A DNA stretch of 64,000 bases from Galerina marginata (taxonomy: Eukaryota > Basidiomycota > Agaricomycetes > Agaricales > Galerinaceae): positions 620,001 through 684,000 of the forward strand of contig JAECYW010000001.1 of assembly GCA_023014335.1 (NCBI GenBank). The letters run 5' to 3'. Below, piece after piece: positions 24,139 through 35,683 of the stretch. The first letter of the stretch is position 1. Each line of letters begins with the position of its first letter. The translations under genes were made by a program, and so were the position numbers. The notes below the pieces were generated by a model, which was not told where the DNA came from, did no database searches, and saw nothing but the letters and a program-made list of their open reading frames with translations.

Positions 24139-24977
24139 GGAGGAAGTGGTTAATATATGAGATGGCTCTTGTTTGGCAATTTAGACACCTAATTTCGAAC
24201 AAATAACACCACGTGACGAGATATTGACATCATCCTAATTTAGAGCACAGGCTGTGCCTCCGACCTCGCACATCTATCTTTTTCGACCGACGAGCTCGAT
24301 GTCCGAATACCTGAATACTTTGACAAGCCATACTCGGTCGTTCTCCCTTGCCGAGCGGAAATGATGTTCCCTGCAGGAAACCATGCTGACGTTTCGAATG
24401 ACAGAATTGTTTCTGATGAGGAGACCGCTTGACGCGCAAGACACCTTTGACAAAGTATTCTCAGGATCTCATATATTTGCTCTGAGATAGCACGCGATCG
24501 AAACTCGTGCACGGAAGGACGGGATACACAGGCGTTTTTCTTTCCGTTTGTTTACAGTACCGACGGCCGGAATGGGGCTGGGACGGAATGGCGATGAAAA
24601 GCAAAAGACAGATTTAGGTATTCCCACTGGACATGCGTCTTTTGTCGTCGGCCGCTCATGTCCCACTGGTGAGGAGCGATGGGGAGATGGGAAGCGCGTT
24701 CGTTATCTTGCAAAGCCGAGCTTTTCATAGAGATGCCACAGCCTCACGATGTCATTATTCAGTAGAAATACCGGCACGAGGACGGGCGTTGTTGGTCCCC
24801 AACGGACTTAATTTTTTTTGGGTATAAAGAGCTCTAAAACGCGCAAGCTGAACTCTCCCTTTCTTCCTCCAGTTGGCGCCACGGACCGAGTCTGTGCTCA
24901 CGTGGTCTGCTTTAGCCCTTGACCTTTTCGGCAAACCATCATAGTTTGTCTCATTCTACTCTCTCCTCACATCCACA
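24139..24977. other. Long divergent intergenic region of the PABPN1-like and Zn2Cys6 genes
   Basis: Nearly 840 bases between two start codons. CACGTG palindromes lie at 24210-24215 (72 bases from the PABPN1 start) and 24899-24904 (74 bases from the Zn2Cys6 start). Open frames at 24548-24730 and 24469-24666 have no recognisable similarity. The unusual length compared with other divergent pairs here suggests more complex control of the regulator gene (inference). Confidence 0.5.
24823..24828 (+). promoter_or_regulatory. TATA box of the Zn2Cys6 gene
   Basis: A perfect TATAAA lies 150 bases upstream of the start codon at 24978, followed by a pyrimidine-rich tract (about 24855-24872), a layout common for regulated fungal promoters. 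Confidence 0.5.
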
Positions 24978-27900
24978 ATGGCCAAAGGCGAGGACTCCTC
25001 CTCTATGGCTCCCCAATCAAAGAAGAAACGTACAGAAGACGAGCCAATGCTTGAAGATGCTTCAGCAAAGCCACTCCAGCTGCAAAGACGGCGGGTTTGG
25101 CGTGCTTGTGAGAGTTGCAGGTGCGGTATCCACTCCCCGTCGCTGCCCCATCGGCGCGCGCTGATTCTGGCATAATTTCCTATCCATTCATTCAAATAGA
25201 CGAAAGAAGATCAAGTGCGATGGATGCGAACCTACATGCTCGCAATGCTCTATGTCCGGCTCGCAGTGCACTTGGCTGCAAACCAAAGATAGGGCAGCTC
25301 TCAGTCGACAGTAAGAAAATTTTCATTTTTTCTACGGTATCTGATCTTCAGCAATCCAGCTACGTCCAAGAACTCGAAGCACGACTGCTTCACATGGAAT
25401 CCTTGTTCTCACAGATTGCCCCAGCACTCGAGCAGCACATGGCTCCTTCCTCTAACGGCTCTGCGCATGCAACCACCCCTGAGTCCATAAATCCAGAAAC
25501 TCTCGCGCCAGCCGCAGCCATATTGCGCTCGATAGCTCCAAAGGTTTCTACCCCAGAAACAACAAGTACCCCATCGCCTGTAGGCAAGTCCGATGATGAC
25601 GTTAGCGAGCTCTTCGGCCAGCTCGCTCTTGACGAGTATGGTCATATGAGATGGATCGGTAGCTCATCCACAATGTCCCTCATACAGTCTTTCCGAGCCT
25701 TGACGTCTTCGCCACTTCATCGGATATCGCCCATGGAAGAGGATCCTCAAGCGCCAGGTCCAAGCGTAAACAAGCTTTATTTTCCTGCTGCGGTATTCTT
25801 TGGCAAAATACATGCACTCCCTGGCCCCGAGGAAGTTGAATTTCCCGACCGCGACCTTGCTGATAAGCTTGTGGGTTTCATAACATTCTACTCCACAAAA
25901 ATGAAATTGAAGTCAGATTTCTCAGGTTGCCGCATACTTTGCGCGCTTTCACTTCCTCATGCCCGTTATCGATAAACCTTCCTTCCTGCGGAGGTATGCC
26001 CACATCATGGATAACTATCAAGATCTCGAAATTATTCGTTCCGAGATCGCTTTTCTTTCCTTGGTTTTCGCCGTATTTGCTTGCGCCGCTAATTTAGTTC
26101 AGGACCCCCGTTTGACAACATCCGAGCGTCACGACGACGGAGGAATGGGGATGGTATATTATGAACGGTGGGCTTTCTCCCCTGAATTCTGTCCGACTTG
26201 GGATCTTATTGTGAACAATATATCGACAGGGCTCTCATATTGCAATACATTAGTCACCCGAACGTTCAAGTCGCTCATGTTCAGTGCTTCATTTTGATGT
26301 CATCGTTCTTATGCTCGGTCAACTGCCTTCCTCAAGCTTGGATATTGATCGGTCAGGCTGTTCGGGCCGGACAAGATCTAGGGCTTCATGTAAGAAATGG
26401 CATTTATATTACCGCTTTCTCCATTTCTTACATCATATCACGCTGGTCGTAGCGCTCTCCCCGGCGCCTTCTCGTTACGCCCGTGGAAAAGGAGACTCGG
26501 CGGAAGATCTGGTGGGGAGTTTACACCCTGGACCGCATGCTTGCCCTTGCACTGGGCCGTCCACTTGGTGTAAACGATTCTGATTGCGATGCAGAGCTTC
26601 CGGTAGAGGTTGACGATGAACATCTCGGGGAATACTTTACAGGCGCTCCAATGACCCAGAGACAACCATCCCTTATGACCGGCACAATAGCGCTCATCAA
26701 GCTATACGAGATAGGGGGGCGCGTTCTTCGGCAAGTCTATGCACTCGAGAACTGCAAGGATCATTTGGAACCCGAACGCAAGGCCGATCTCCAGCGAATG
26801 GTCGAGTCATTGGATGCAGAGCTAACGAAATGGTGCGACGAGCTACCTACCGTCTTCAAGTCACAATCGGAGACGGAGGAACAGGTTTCCATGGGAGCTG
26901 TCCTTTGCAGCCATTATTACTCCGTTCTCACGACTCTTCATCGGAACCTGCTCCCCGTGAAGCGGGATCAACCTGTAACGGCGAAATCAACCGTAAAAGC
27001 CGTATCTTCTGCGCGTTCTTGCATTCGACTTGCTCCCTCGATGAAACACGTTGTTCCACCATCCCACCACTTGGCTTTCTTCATTCAGCATCTCTTTAGT
27101 TCGGCGGTCATTGTCTTGCTATACGCTATGCATGCATCCGACCCCCGCGCCGCATCCGCGGCCATGGATGAAGCCAAGAGTACCTTGGTTGCGTTGGAGT
27201 CTTGGGAAGGACAATGGCCTGGAGCCCGGAAATGCAAGGAGCTGCTCATTGAACTCATCAACACGGCAAACGAAGCCATAGCGCAAGGGCCTCGCGAAAA
27301 GTCTGCTACAACTCCAACGCAAACATCTACCCAGCCTGCCGCCGCCACTTCAGCTGCCCCATCCACGTCGACATCGACTCATGAACGCCGTCGTTCCGTG
27401 ACAATCGCGACTGGCTCATCTGGCGGTGCACCTTCTGGTCGAGTTGTGAAAGGAAGGCCAAGGCGCAACCAATCTCGCGATCCTGGTACTTCATCAAACA
27501 GACGTTTAGCCGCCGTCTCTCCATATCGAGTGGATAGTGGTATGCGCCATCGTTTTATGGTGTCTCGACTCATTACTCAATGAATTTAAATATTTAGGTC
27601 AGAGAGCTCGGTCAACTTCGCGCAGACGCGGTCACGACGAACCAGAACCAGAAAGATCGGCCCCAACACCCTATTATCAATCCTTCTCAAGTCCAACTTC
27701 AGCCCCGCGTGCAGGTTCCAGCACGCACAGCTCCCCAGCATCGGTCAATTTGCCGTCACCGTCCATGCCCAATGTCGTTGCGAACGATTCAACCCAAACG
27801 CAAAGTCAGGACCCCAGCCCGCGCCTTTCTTCAAACAGTTACACTTTCACTTCACCGCTATCCCCCGCTCAACTTCCGTCCCCACATCGTTATGAATTTG

Positions 27901-28310
27901 ATTACGGTGTTCAACCCAGCGCGTTGAGTCAGTCCAACTTGCAACAGTGGAATGGGAGCAACAACGAGCAACAAATGTTTGGCACAACCTCAGCTGACCA
28001 GACACTGTATGGCAATCCATTTGGCACGTACACTGGCCTGGATGGCTATGGTTATGAGCCCAGTTCAGACTTAGGTGGTGGTATGGCCGGTCTATCCACC
28101 ACTCCCCCCTCATCGACTTTCGCAGCCGTTGGCCTTCCCTTCCGCGGACTTGACTTTATCCGGAACTATAACCCCAGCGGGTATGTGACCGGTGATCAAG
28201 ATTCGCTTTGGCAAAGCTACGACCCAGGTGCTTTCGGCTATGACCCAGACCTGCCTTTCACACTTGGCGACACGACCAGCGAGCTCCAGGATACCGTCCA
28301 TCAGTCTTAG
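24978..28310 (+). CDS. Zn2Cys6 transcription factor with fungal-specific activator domain
   Basis: Binuclear zinc cluster formed across an intron: CESC, then RRKKIKCDGCEPTCSQC and a final Cys in SGSQC (spacing C-2-C-6-C-6-C-2-C-6-C). A linker and a heptad-like segment (SYVQELEARLLHMESLF) suit dimerisation. The Fungal_trans domain follows: DKLVAAYFARFHFLMPVIDK, FAVFACAANLVQDPR, ALILQYISHPNVQVAHVQCF, WILIGQAVRAGQDLGLH and EKETRRKIWWGVYTLDRMLA. The C-terminal 350 residues are Ser/Pro/Gln-rich, as in activation domains. The architecture resembles XlnR/Gal4-class regulators, but the target genes cannot be inferred from the sequence. About seven exons, all joins in frame. Confidence 0.9.
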
Positions 28311-28716
28311 GTCCAATATCAATTACCATTTCGTCTATTTATCTCTTGGTCTTTGTTTTCTTTGTAGCCATATGCCTTTATGTACCACTAGTATGGCGTC
28401 AGTTACATTACGATCCTTCTACTGATAATCTGTCTCTTATAAACGTAGTAGTATTTTTATTATACGCTTGATTTCTGGAAATCCAACAAGTAATATACAC
28501 GTTGAGTCTATGAAACCCCACAGAACACGGCTTCCCTAGTATTTGAGCTCCTATCATCTGCACGACCTGGACCAACATCGATCAATAGCCGTCCGCATAC
28601 AGAAGCGCCGAGGGAGTCGTCTCCGCAACCGGGTACTAACTTTGCCGTTCCCCACATTTAAACTCCCCGGTAGTGTCCTGTTCTCTCTCCTCCTTCCATA
28701 TCTTCCTTCCACCAAC
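28311..28716. other. Intergenic stretch
   Basis: About 400 bases with the 3' end of the Zn2Cys6 gene and the promoter of the acyl-CoA dehydrogenase gene. A TC-rich tract (TTCTCTCTCCTCCTTCC) lies just upstream of the ATG at 28717. Nothing else recognised. Confidence 0.45.
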
Positions 28717-30653
28717 ATGGCCCCTCATCCTGTAATTGCGTACACCTCGGAGGCCTCGTGGTCTATGGTATGTTTCTGGTTTGGACCCCAACGCGTGTGG
28801 TTGTTCATTCAACTTGCCAGATCGAGGACAAATTCACCCCATACGGGAAGGAGACACTGGCCAAAGTTATCAAGTTTCTCGAGGTGAGTCCCTTCGGTCT
28901 CTCAATATGAACATTGGACTTGACCTAGGTCTAGGATGAGATTCTTCCTGCCGTGAAGGTTGCTCATGCCCAGCTTCCAGACGACCCGATAAAGCGATGG
29001 CAAACCATCATCCCTATCATCGCGGAACTCAAGGAGAAGGCCAAAAAGCAAGGACTCTGGAACCTTTTCCTGAGCAAGGCGCACTACCCCGAGTTCGGGG
29101 TTCCGCTGTCTAATCTTGAGGTGCGCTCAAGCCTGCAAGGCACCTGGTGACCTCTCTGATTCGCGTCCGGTCAGTATGCTGTTGTGGCCGAGGTTCTAGC
29201 TCATGCCGGACACATTGGCCCAGAGGTTATGAACTGCTCTGCCCCAGATACTGGCAATATGGGTGCGTAGAATGCCAGGGGACACTGTACGAAGGCTCAT
29301 TGCGTCGCAGAGGTGTTGGCCCGCTACGGTTCTCCTGAGCAACAAAAGAAGTGGCTGGTTCCTCTTTTGAACGGCGAAATCAGGTCGGCTTTCGCCATGA
29401 CGGAAAAAAATGGTAATTCCTATTCCGATTTATCTTCTGACGCGTTCTAATTCTCGTCTTAGTTGCATCCTCCGATGCTAAAAACATTCGCACTTCGATC
29501 AGGCAAGAAGGTAATGAAATTGTCATTAACGGTCACAAATGGTGCGTCTGGAATCCCGTATGATTCCATCTTACCCCCTAATCCTTCTCATGCCATACAG
29601 GTGGATCAGCGGTGCAGGGGATCCTCGCACGAAACTTCACCTCGTCATGGGAAAGAGCGACCCCAACAATAAAAACTCGTACAACCAACAAAGTGTCGTG
29701 ATCGTCCCCGCCGACGCGCCTGGGGTGAAAATCATCCGACCAATGAAGGTATTCGGTTACGATGATGCTCCAGAAGGTCACTGCGAAATTATATACGAGA
29801 ACGTCCGCGTTCCTCTGAGCAACCTTGTTCTGGGATGGGGCCGTGGATTCGAAATTATCCAAGGTCGTCTTGGGTAAGTTTCCATGCCTTCTTTTAAACC
29901 TCTCGTTCTCAAAAGTCAACAGACCAGGCCGAATTCACCACTGCATGCGATCCATCGGTGCTGCCCAGTCAGCTCTGGATCTCATGCTTCAGCGTGTAAC
30001 TGATCCCGGTCGCAAGACCTTCGGGAAGTACCTTCATGAACACGGTTAGCATTGAAATTCCATGTCTAAGAGCCAAATTAACATAACATATATCAGGCAC
30101 TGTTATTGCTGATATTGCCAAGTCGCGGGCTGAGATCGAGTCAGCACGACTTTTGGTGCTGAGCGCTGCTTTGCAGGCAAGTCGATTGCCGAGTTAACTT
30201 GTCGTCCATTGAATAATTTTCCTCTAGATTGACAAGTACAAGGCCAAAGGCGCGTTGAAAGAGATTGGAATTGCTAAAGTCAGTCTAAAAGCTTTCTTGC
30301 TCGGTTTTGTGATAACATTCGTTTATCCAGTTCGTTATCCCGTCGATGGCTTTGACGGTCATCGACCGTGCCATCCAATCGTTTGGCGCTGAAGGTGTTT
30401 CGCAAGACACCGAGTTGGCCGCACGCTGGGCTGGTCTGCGTACCCTCCGAATTGCCGATGTACGCTTATATTTTTGATTGCTCTCCAAGAAAGACAGATA
30501 CTGACCGCCTCCCAGGGACCTGACGCTGTGCACATCCAGCAAGTTGGACAAAGGGAGCTGAGACGCGCTCCTGAGCTGACGAGGAAGGCCCAGGCGTTGA
30601 AGAAGAAAACGAATGCGTTAATGGAGAAACATGGGCTGAAAGCGCACCTCTAA
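28717..30653 (+). CDS. Acyl-CoA dehydrogenase family protein
   Basis: FAD-dependent acyl-CoA dehydrogenase of about 440 residues, resembling the ACAD10/ACAD11 group. The N-terminal helical domain is [20 protein letters not shown], followed by [19 protein letters not shown] and [20 protein letters not shown]. Substrate and FAD segments include [38 protein letters not shown] and GGRIHHC-type [20 protein letters not shown]. The C-terminal helices include [20 protein letters not shown] and [17 protein letters not shown]. No cytochrome b5 or kinase-like domain is fused, unlike some fungal relatives. About eleven exons, all joins in frame. No obvious targeting leader, so it may be peroxisomal or cytosolic; the tail AHL is not a standard peroxisomal signal. 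Confidence 0.9.
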
Positions 30654-30841
30654 TCGATCTTTTAAAATATATATACTTTCGCAGATTTAACTAAATAAAT
30701 TCGAGGAAGCACTTTGAGATGTCGGTCAGAAGGACAGGATGAACTTTTTGCACGCGTCCTCCAAGGACGCGTTATTTGGTCTTGTTTCTGGACACGTCCA
30801 ATTTGGTAAAGAATTTTAGAATTTAATTCTCAACCACCATC

Positions 30842-31411
30842 ATGAGCTTGACAACATGCGGGCGTCGACAAATGCCATTTCTACAATGTCTTTGTAGACA
30901 TTATTCGTCTGGCAATGGCAAGCAAAAGTCGGTCACGGCGTCTCCCCATGCACAACCCCAATCACATACCACACTTCCTCCTGCGAAAGTACGAGCCCTT
31001 ATCGCGCTATACCACCAAGCCGACTCCTGGATTACAGAAAAGGACCTTCTCGACCGGATCGACAAAGCGTTCGTTCCAGAAATTCCGACTTCGAAAGGTC
31101 CTGCAGACCACGACTACCTGCATGGAAGGACAATTAGCTGGACGCGAATGGACGACCTGGAAAAAGTGAGGAAAGAGATGAAGATGGCCCCGAAGATGGC
31201 GCAGTGGGACAGGTCGCTGTCCGGTGACCTGGGTATTGGTGCAGATTGGAGTGGGAAAGCGTCGAAGAGGGAGCTGAAGGTTATAGCGGCGCTGTACGGT
31301 GTGGAGTCACCTGCAGATGAACGGCTGTTACCCGGACTCGAAGTCCTCCGAGAAGTGCCAGACTATTTGGATCGGGAGATTATGAAAGTAAGCCCTGATA
31401 AAGGAGGATGA
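30842..31411 (+). CDS. Uncharacterised, probably mitochondrial protein
   Basis: A single exon of 189 codons beginning MSLTTCGRRQMPFLQCLCRH, basic and free of acidic residues for the first 30 residues, as in mitochondrial targeting sequences. The body has LPPAKVRALIALYHQADSWI and LLDRIDKAFVP, then GRTISWTRMDDLEKVRKEMK and KRELKVIAALYGVESPADER. I do not recognise a domain. Codon use and length support a real gene. It is convergent with the sirtuin genes downstream. Confidence 0.65.
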   Translation: MSLTTCGRRQMPFLQCLCRHYSSGNGKQKSVTASPHAQPQSHTTLPPAKVRALIALYHQADSWITEKDLLDRIDKAFVPEIPTSKGPADHDYLHGRTISWTRMDDLEKVRKEMKMAPKMAQWDRSLSGDLGIGADWSGKASKRELKVIAALYGVESPADERLLPGLEVLREVPDYLDREIMKVSPDKGG

Positions 31412-31569
31412 GCTGGACCCGCCTCGGGAGTCGATTGGTTCGTGTCTCTTTGAATTCTTAGCCTTGTTTGCTAATAACAACCTCTAGATCAAAACCTATG
31501 ATTCACACTATATATCACAGTATATTTGCATCCCCATTATCAATTCAAGACACTTAATTCCCTAGAAAA

Positions 31570-32600
31570 CTATACAGAAGATGTGGCCTCCAACCTTGCT
31601 ACAGACACCTTGCTGTTTTGTAAGACAGAAAGGCCTAGGGCTTTGGGTAAAGTCTCTTCGCAAGGACCCAAAAAGAGGTAGTCGGCTTCAATATCTCCTT
31701 GACTTCGTTCCAAATTGAATACAGCAACCTTTCCGCCATGATCTTTCACCTCTTCTGCATATGACGCTGCTGGATATACCTGCAAGGCTGTGAGTCCTGA
31801 GGTTGATATTGCAACCTGCGAGCGCTTACGGTAGACGAAGTCCCAACCACCAAGCACAAATCTGCTCTGTCAACCAATTCACCTATACTGTTCAGGTGAT
31901 GTGGAATCTCCCCGAACCAGACAACACCTGGTCGAGCAAGTGACCCGCACTTGGAGCATCGGGGCAGGCTTTTCGAGTCAATATCAGGATCAAGGGTGTT
32001 GTCTTCCACAAGCTGTTCGGTCCCTGCAAGGGCTTCGCAGACCGGAGAAGCCGTGTTGAATTCCACATGGCCACATACATTGCTGTTGCAGAGGACATCG
32101 AAAAGTCTGCCGTGCATCTCGATCAATTGTGGATCTCCCTCAGGTGCATTTTGGGTATATTCTGGATGATTTGCCGGCTATCTCTCGATTGGCTCTGGGG
32201 CTGAGGCCGTCAACATTTTGGGTCACAAGAGTGAAAGTGGAATTCGGTGCGATCCTGATTCCTAACTGAGGTCAGTGAAAATGCGGACAGTGCTCGATGA
32301 GCATTGTTAGGTTGCGCGCGCAGTGCTCTGTACAGCAATAAACATCAGTGAGTGGCATTGGAAGGTCGATACTAACGTTTCACGACGATAATGGTAGAAC
32401 TGCCATACAAGAGATGGCGATTCTGCAAAACCTTCCGGAGTAGCCAGAGAGATTGCATCGTATTTTCTCCACATTCCCCCGGCGCCTCTGAAAGTGGGAA
32501 TACCCGAGGCCGCGGATAAGCCAGCGCCTGCAACTGCAATAATATGCTTGGACGACCGGAGCAATGCTTGAAAGTTATCCATGTCTTCCGATGGAGCCAT
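31570..32600 (-). CDS. SIRT5-type sirtuin, tandem copy 1, with two frame displacements
   Basis: NAD-dependent protein deacylase of class [23 protein letters not shown] precedes the NAD-binding motif [20 protein letters not shown]. The segment [12 protein letters not shown] has the Tyr and Arg (YHYR) that in SIRT5 bind succinyl or malonyl groups. IEMHGRLF carries the catalytic His; [20 protein letters not shown] holds one zinc cysteine pair, and [11 protein letters not shown] is the distal NAD site. The region coding TQNVDGL is displaced by one nucleotide at about 32254 and again at about 32175 relative to copy 2. Both are extra bases, so as written the protein would stop early. Either a decaying copy or assembly errors. 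Confidence 0.8.
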
Positions 32601-32980
32601 GCTGAGTGGGGGATGAACTGCTGTGTGAACGCACGCAATTGGGTTTGCTTAGCTAATTTACAGGCTCTTCTCTGAGCTTGAGCGTGCCTTCTTCTCGTTT
32701 TAATGCTAGATCCTGGACTTGTTCATCTGTTGTGATAAGCGGATGTGTAGGGGTTACTTCGACAGCCGACAAATTTGTTATTCTTTGCCCAACTCAGCGT
32801 CTACATGCAGTTGTCGTTTCCAGCTCAAAATCAACAATCCACTTTATGTGGCCAGTACTCTCACTATTTACTGTGATTACTCTTTCCAACTATACTATCC
32901 ATGGAGGTTTTACTTGGATTTCTTTAGAGAACTCATCCGCTAAGTCCCCCAACTTGAAGACGACCGTGACTGACTGAAAC
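32601..32980. other. Spacer between the tandem sirtuin genes
   Basis: About 380 bases containing the promoter of sirtuin copy 1 and the 3' end of copy 2. The short plus-strand frames are AT-rich and resemble no known protein. Confidence 0.5.
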
Positions 32981-34090
32981 CTATTCAGGTGTAGCCTCTA
33001 AATTCTCCACAGATACCTTGCCATCTTGTGACACAGAAAGGCCCAGTGCTTTAGGTAAAGTCTCTTCACAAGGGCCCAAAAAGAGGAAGTCGGCTTTACT
33101 ATCTCCCTGGCTGCGTTCCACGTTGAATACAGCGACCTTTCCTCCACCCTTTTTCACTTCGCTTGCATACAAGGCTGCTGGGATTACCTGAGTGGGCCAA
33201 CAACGAGTCTACGGAATGCCCGATTGCAATGATCACAGAACTTACTTTGGATGATGTTCCAACCACAAGACACAAATCTGCCTTGTCAACCAATTCGTCG
33301 ATGAGGTCCAGGTGGTGTGGTACCTCCCCGAACCAGACAACACCTGGTCGAGCAAGTGATCCGCACTTGGAGCATCGAGGTAGGTCTTTCGGATTAATAT
33401 CAGGATCAAGGGTATTTTTTTCTACGAGCTGTTCAGTCCCCGCAAGGGCTTCGCAGATTGGAGAGACCGTAGTTGAATTCCACTTCGTCACAGTCATCAC
33501 TGCTGCAGAGGATATCGAAAAGTCTCCCGTGTATCTCGATTAAGTGTGGCTGCCCTCCAGGGGCATTTTGGGTATATTCTGGGTGGTGCTTGGCTATGTC
33601 CCGATCAGCTCTGGGGCTTAGGCCGTCGACATTTTGGGTCACGAGAGTAAAAGTGGAGTCTGGTGCGATCTGATTCCTAACTGAAGACAGAGAAAAAGTA
33701 GACAGTGCTCGATGAGCATTATTAGGTGAAGCACGTAGAGCACTGCACAGCAATAAACACGAGGATGAGTTACTTTTAGAAAAGAGTACGAACACTTCGC
33801 GGCGGTAGTGATAAAATTGCCATACGAGCGATGGCGATTCTGCAAAGCCTTCAGGAGTGGCGAGAGAAATTGCGTCATATTTCCTCCACATTCCACCGGC
33901 GCCTCTGAAGGTAGGAATGCCTGCACACGACGGATGCATGAACCAGATATTAAAAAACGAGGTTCTCATTGGTGTGAATAAGTGGATAACTACCCGAGGC
34001 TGCCGATAAGCCAGCGCCTGCCACTGCGATAATATTCTTTGACGAACGAAGTACTGCTCGGAAGCTTTCCATGTCTTTGGACGGTGCCAT
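32981..34090 (-). CDS. SIRT5-type sirtuin, tandem copy 2, with one frame displacement
   Basis: Paralogue of the neighbouring gene in the same orientation. [43 protein letters not shown] (intron between), [58 protein letters not shown], then [48 protein letters not shown] and [20 protein letters not shown]. All sirtuin motifs are present, including the Tyr/Arg pair for acidic acyl groups. One extra base at about 33471 (after EFN) moves the frame; in the other frame a stop follows within 12 codons. The TQNVDGL region broken in copy 1 is intact here. It is divergent from AIM32, 112 bases away. Confidence 0.83.
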
Positions 34091-34202
34091 GTTGTGGGTG
34101 TGAGTGGCACGAGAAACGCGAATAACATTTCGATGGGGTTTGCTTAGCTAATTCGGATCTTATCTGATACGCTCCCCAGCTCCTCCTTTTCCTGTGCCCA
34201 CC

Positions 34203-35683
34203 ATGTACGGCTTCAAGAGTCTGCAGTCCCTCGTTTTTGGGCGGCAAGAGGACCCTCTATGTCGCACTCTACGCGCCTCAGACGTCCCAGTCACCACCGC
34301 CGACTGCAGAGCATGTGCTGACCCTTGTGACCTCGGTGAAATTCTAAAACTTATCTGATAACTTCGATGATGGGCTCAATTGATTTCTAGGCCACGAAGC
34401 GTACCCTCGTCGTTTTGACATCGACATGGACACAAACATGCTGGGCTCTGTTAAGCCCTACCACCGTCAAGCACGTCTTGCTTTCCTCCTTTCTCTTGCT
34501 CCACCGTCTTACACATATGACAGCTTGTAATTTCGACCGGGAAGTCGGACTGGGAACGAGATATCACCGACGACAAGCAGTCGCTAGCTGCCGCTATCCT
34601 AGAAGTCACCTCCAACCATGCCCACAACGCCCCCGCATCCCCCACATCCCCCACCTCTCCCAAACCCGCGTCTCCTCCTCCGTCCACCAAGGGCGTGCGA
34701 CCCGTCACGGGCCTGTTCAATACCTCGGACTCCACCCGGACCTCGGTATTGAACGGCAGCCACAGAACAGTCTGTCATGAAGACGACCATGAAGCGGTAC
34801 TCGTGTTTCCAGACTTCAAAGTCGTAACCGAGGTCCAGCGCTCCGTGCAAGGCGCCCAAGAACTCTGGGAGAGCGCGGTGGACCCATCAGTAGGACGCGA
34901 CGGCTCCTACCTCGAAAAGAGCAGCCTGAAAACGTGGATACTGCCTTACTCATGCGTTATCCTGCTGTGTGAGTCCACAATCCCCTTTCTCTATTGATTT
35001 ATGATGGAGCCTGACGCGTTTTTTCTCGCGCGGGCCTAGGCTCACATAAAAAGCGGGATAACCGGTGTGGGATTGCCTGCTCCGAAACTAGAACACGGTC
35101 AGTCAGCTTTTATACGCCCTCAGCCGTCGGCGTCGGTTTCTCACCCCTATTCCCATACCTCCTCCAGCACTTATCAAATCACTAGAAGCACAAGGATGGG
35201 ACGCCGATACGCAGCTAGAGCACCCCCAACTAACGATGGGCCTCCCTCTGGAGGACTTAAATGTCACACCCGAGAAAAGAGACGAAAATATCGCAGCACA
35301 GCTCAAGCAGAGCTCGGACTCGAAACGCGCGCTCATTGTCAAGGTTTCCCATGTCGGTGGGCACAAGTATGCCGGTAACTGCATCGTGAGTCCCTTCCCT
35401 CTGCCGTCGTTTTGCCTTTGTTGGAGGCCCAGAGCAGGGAATGACAATTTATCCGGCGTTCTCGAGTCGCGGCCTCTTTTAACTCTTACTCACCCACCTT
35501 TCATTCCCCATTTGCTAGATATACACACCAGCTGGGTCCGGGATCTGGTATGGCCGGGTCACACCGCACGATGTGGACTCTATCGTCATCAACACCATCG
35601 TCAACGGGCTCGTCCTCCCACCGCTCCTGCGTGGCGGCCTCAACCTCTCGCGGCCCAATTGCCAGACGCTAAATGACTGGTAA
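34203..35683 (+). CDS. AIM32: AIM32-like (sucrase/ferredoxin-like) protein, with one frame displacement
   Basis: Thioredoxin-like [2Fe-2S] ferredoxin family protein; yeast Aim32 is mitochondrial and Apd1 is its cytosolic relative. MYGFKSLQSLVFGRQEDPLC is followed by DCRACADPCDLG, then HEAYPRRFDIDMDTNMLGSV, VISTGKSDWERDITDDK and LPYSCVILLCSHKKRDNRCG. Then come ALIKSLEAQGWDADTQLEHP, VKVSHVGGHKYAGN (the His residues of the cluster motif), YTPAGSGIWYGRVTPHDVDS and a tail ending CQTLNDW. An intron at 34471-34523 appears to use a GC donor. At about 35078, between CGIA and APKLEH, one extra base moves the frame within an exon; both flanking halves splice correctly in their own frames. Confidence 0.85.

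Noticed and set aside
31570..34090. Sirtuin pair as an anti-phage-like or novel defence unit
   Set aside because: The proteins are ordinary SIRT5-type deacylases with no associated effector; context is eukaryotic housekeeping.
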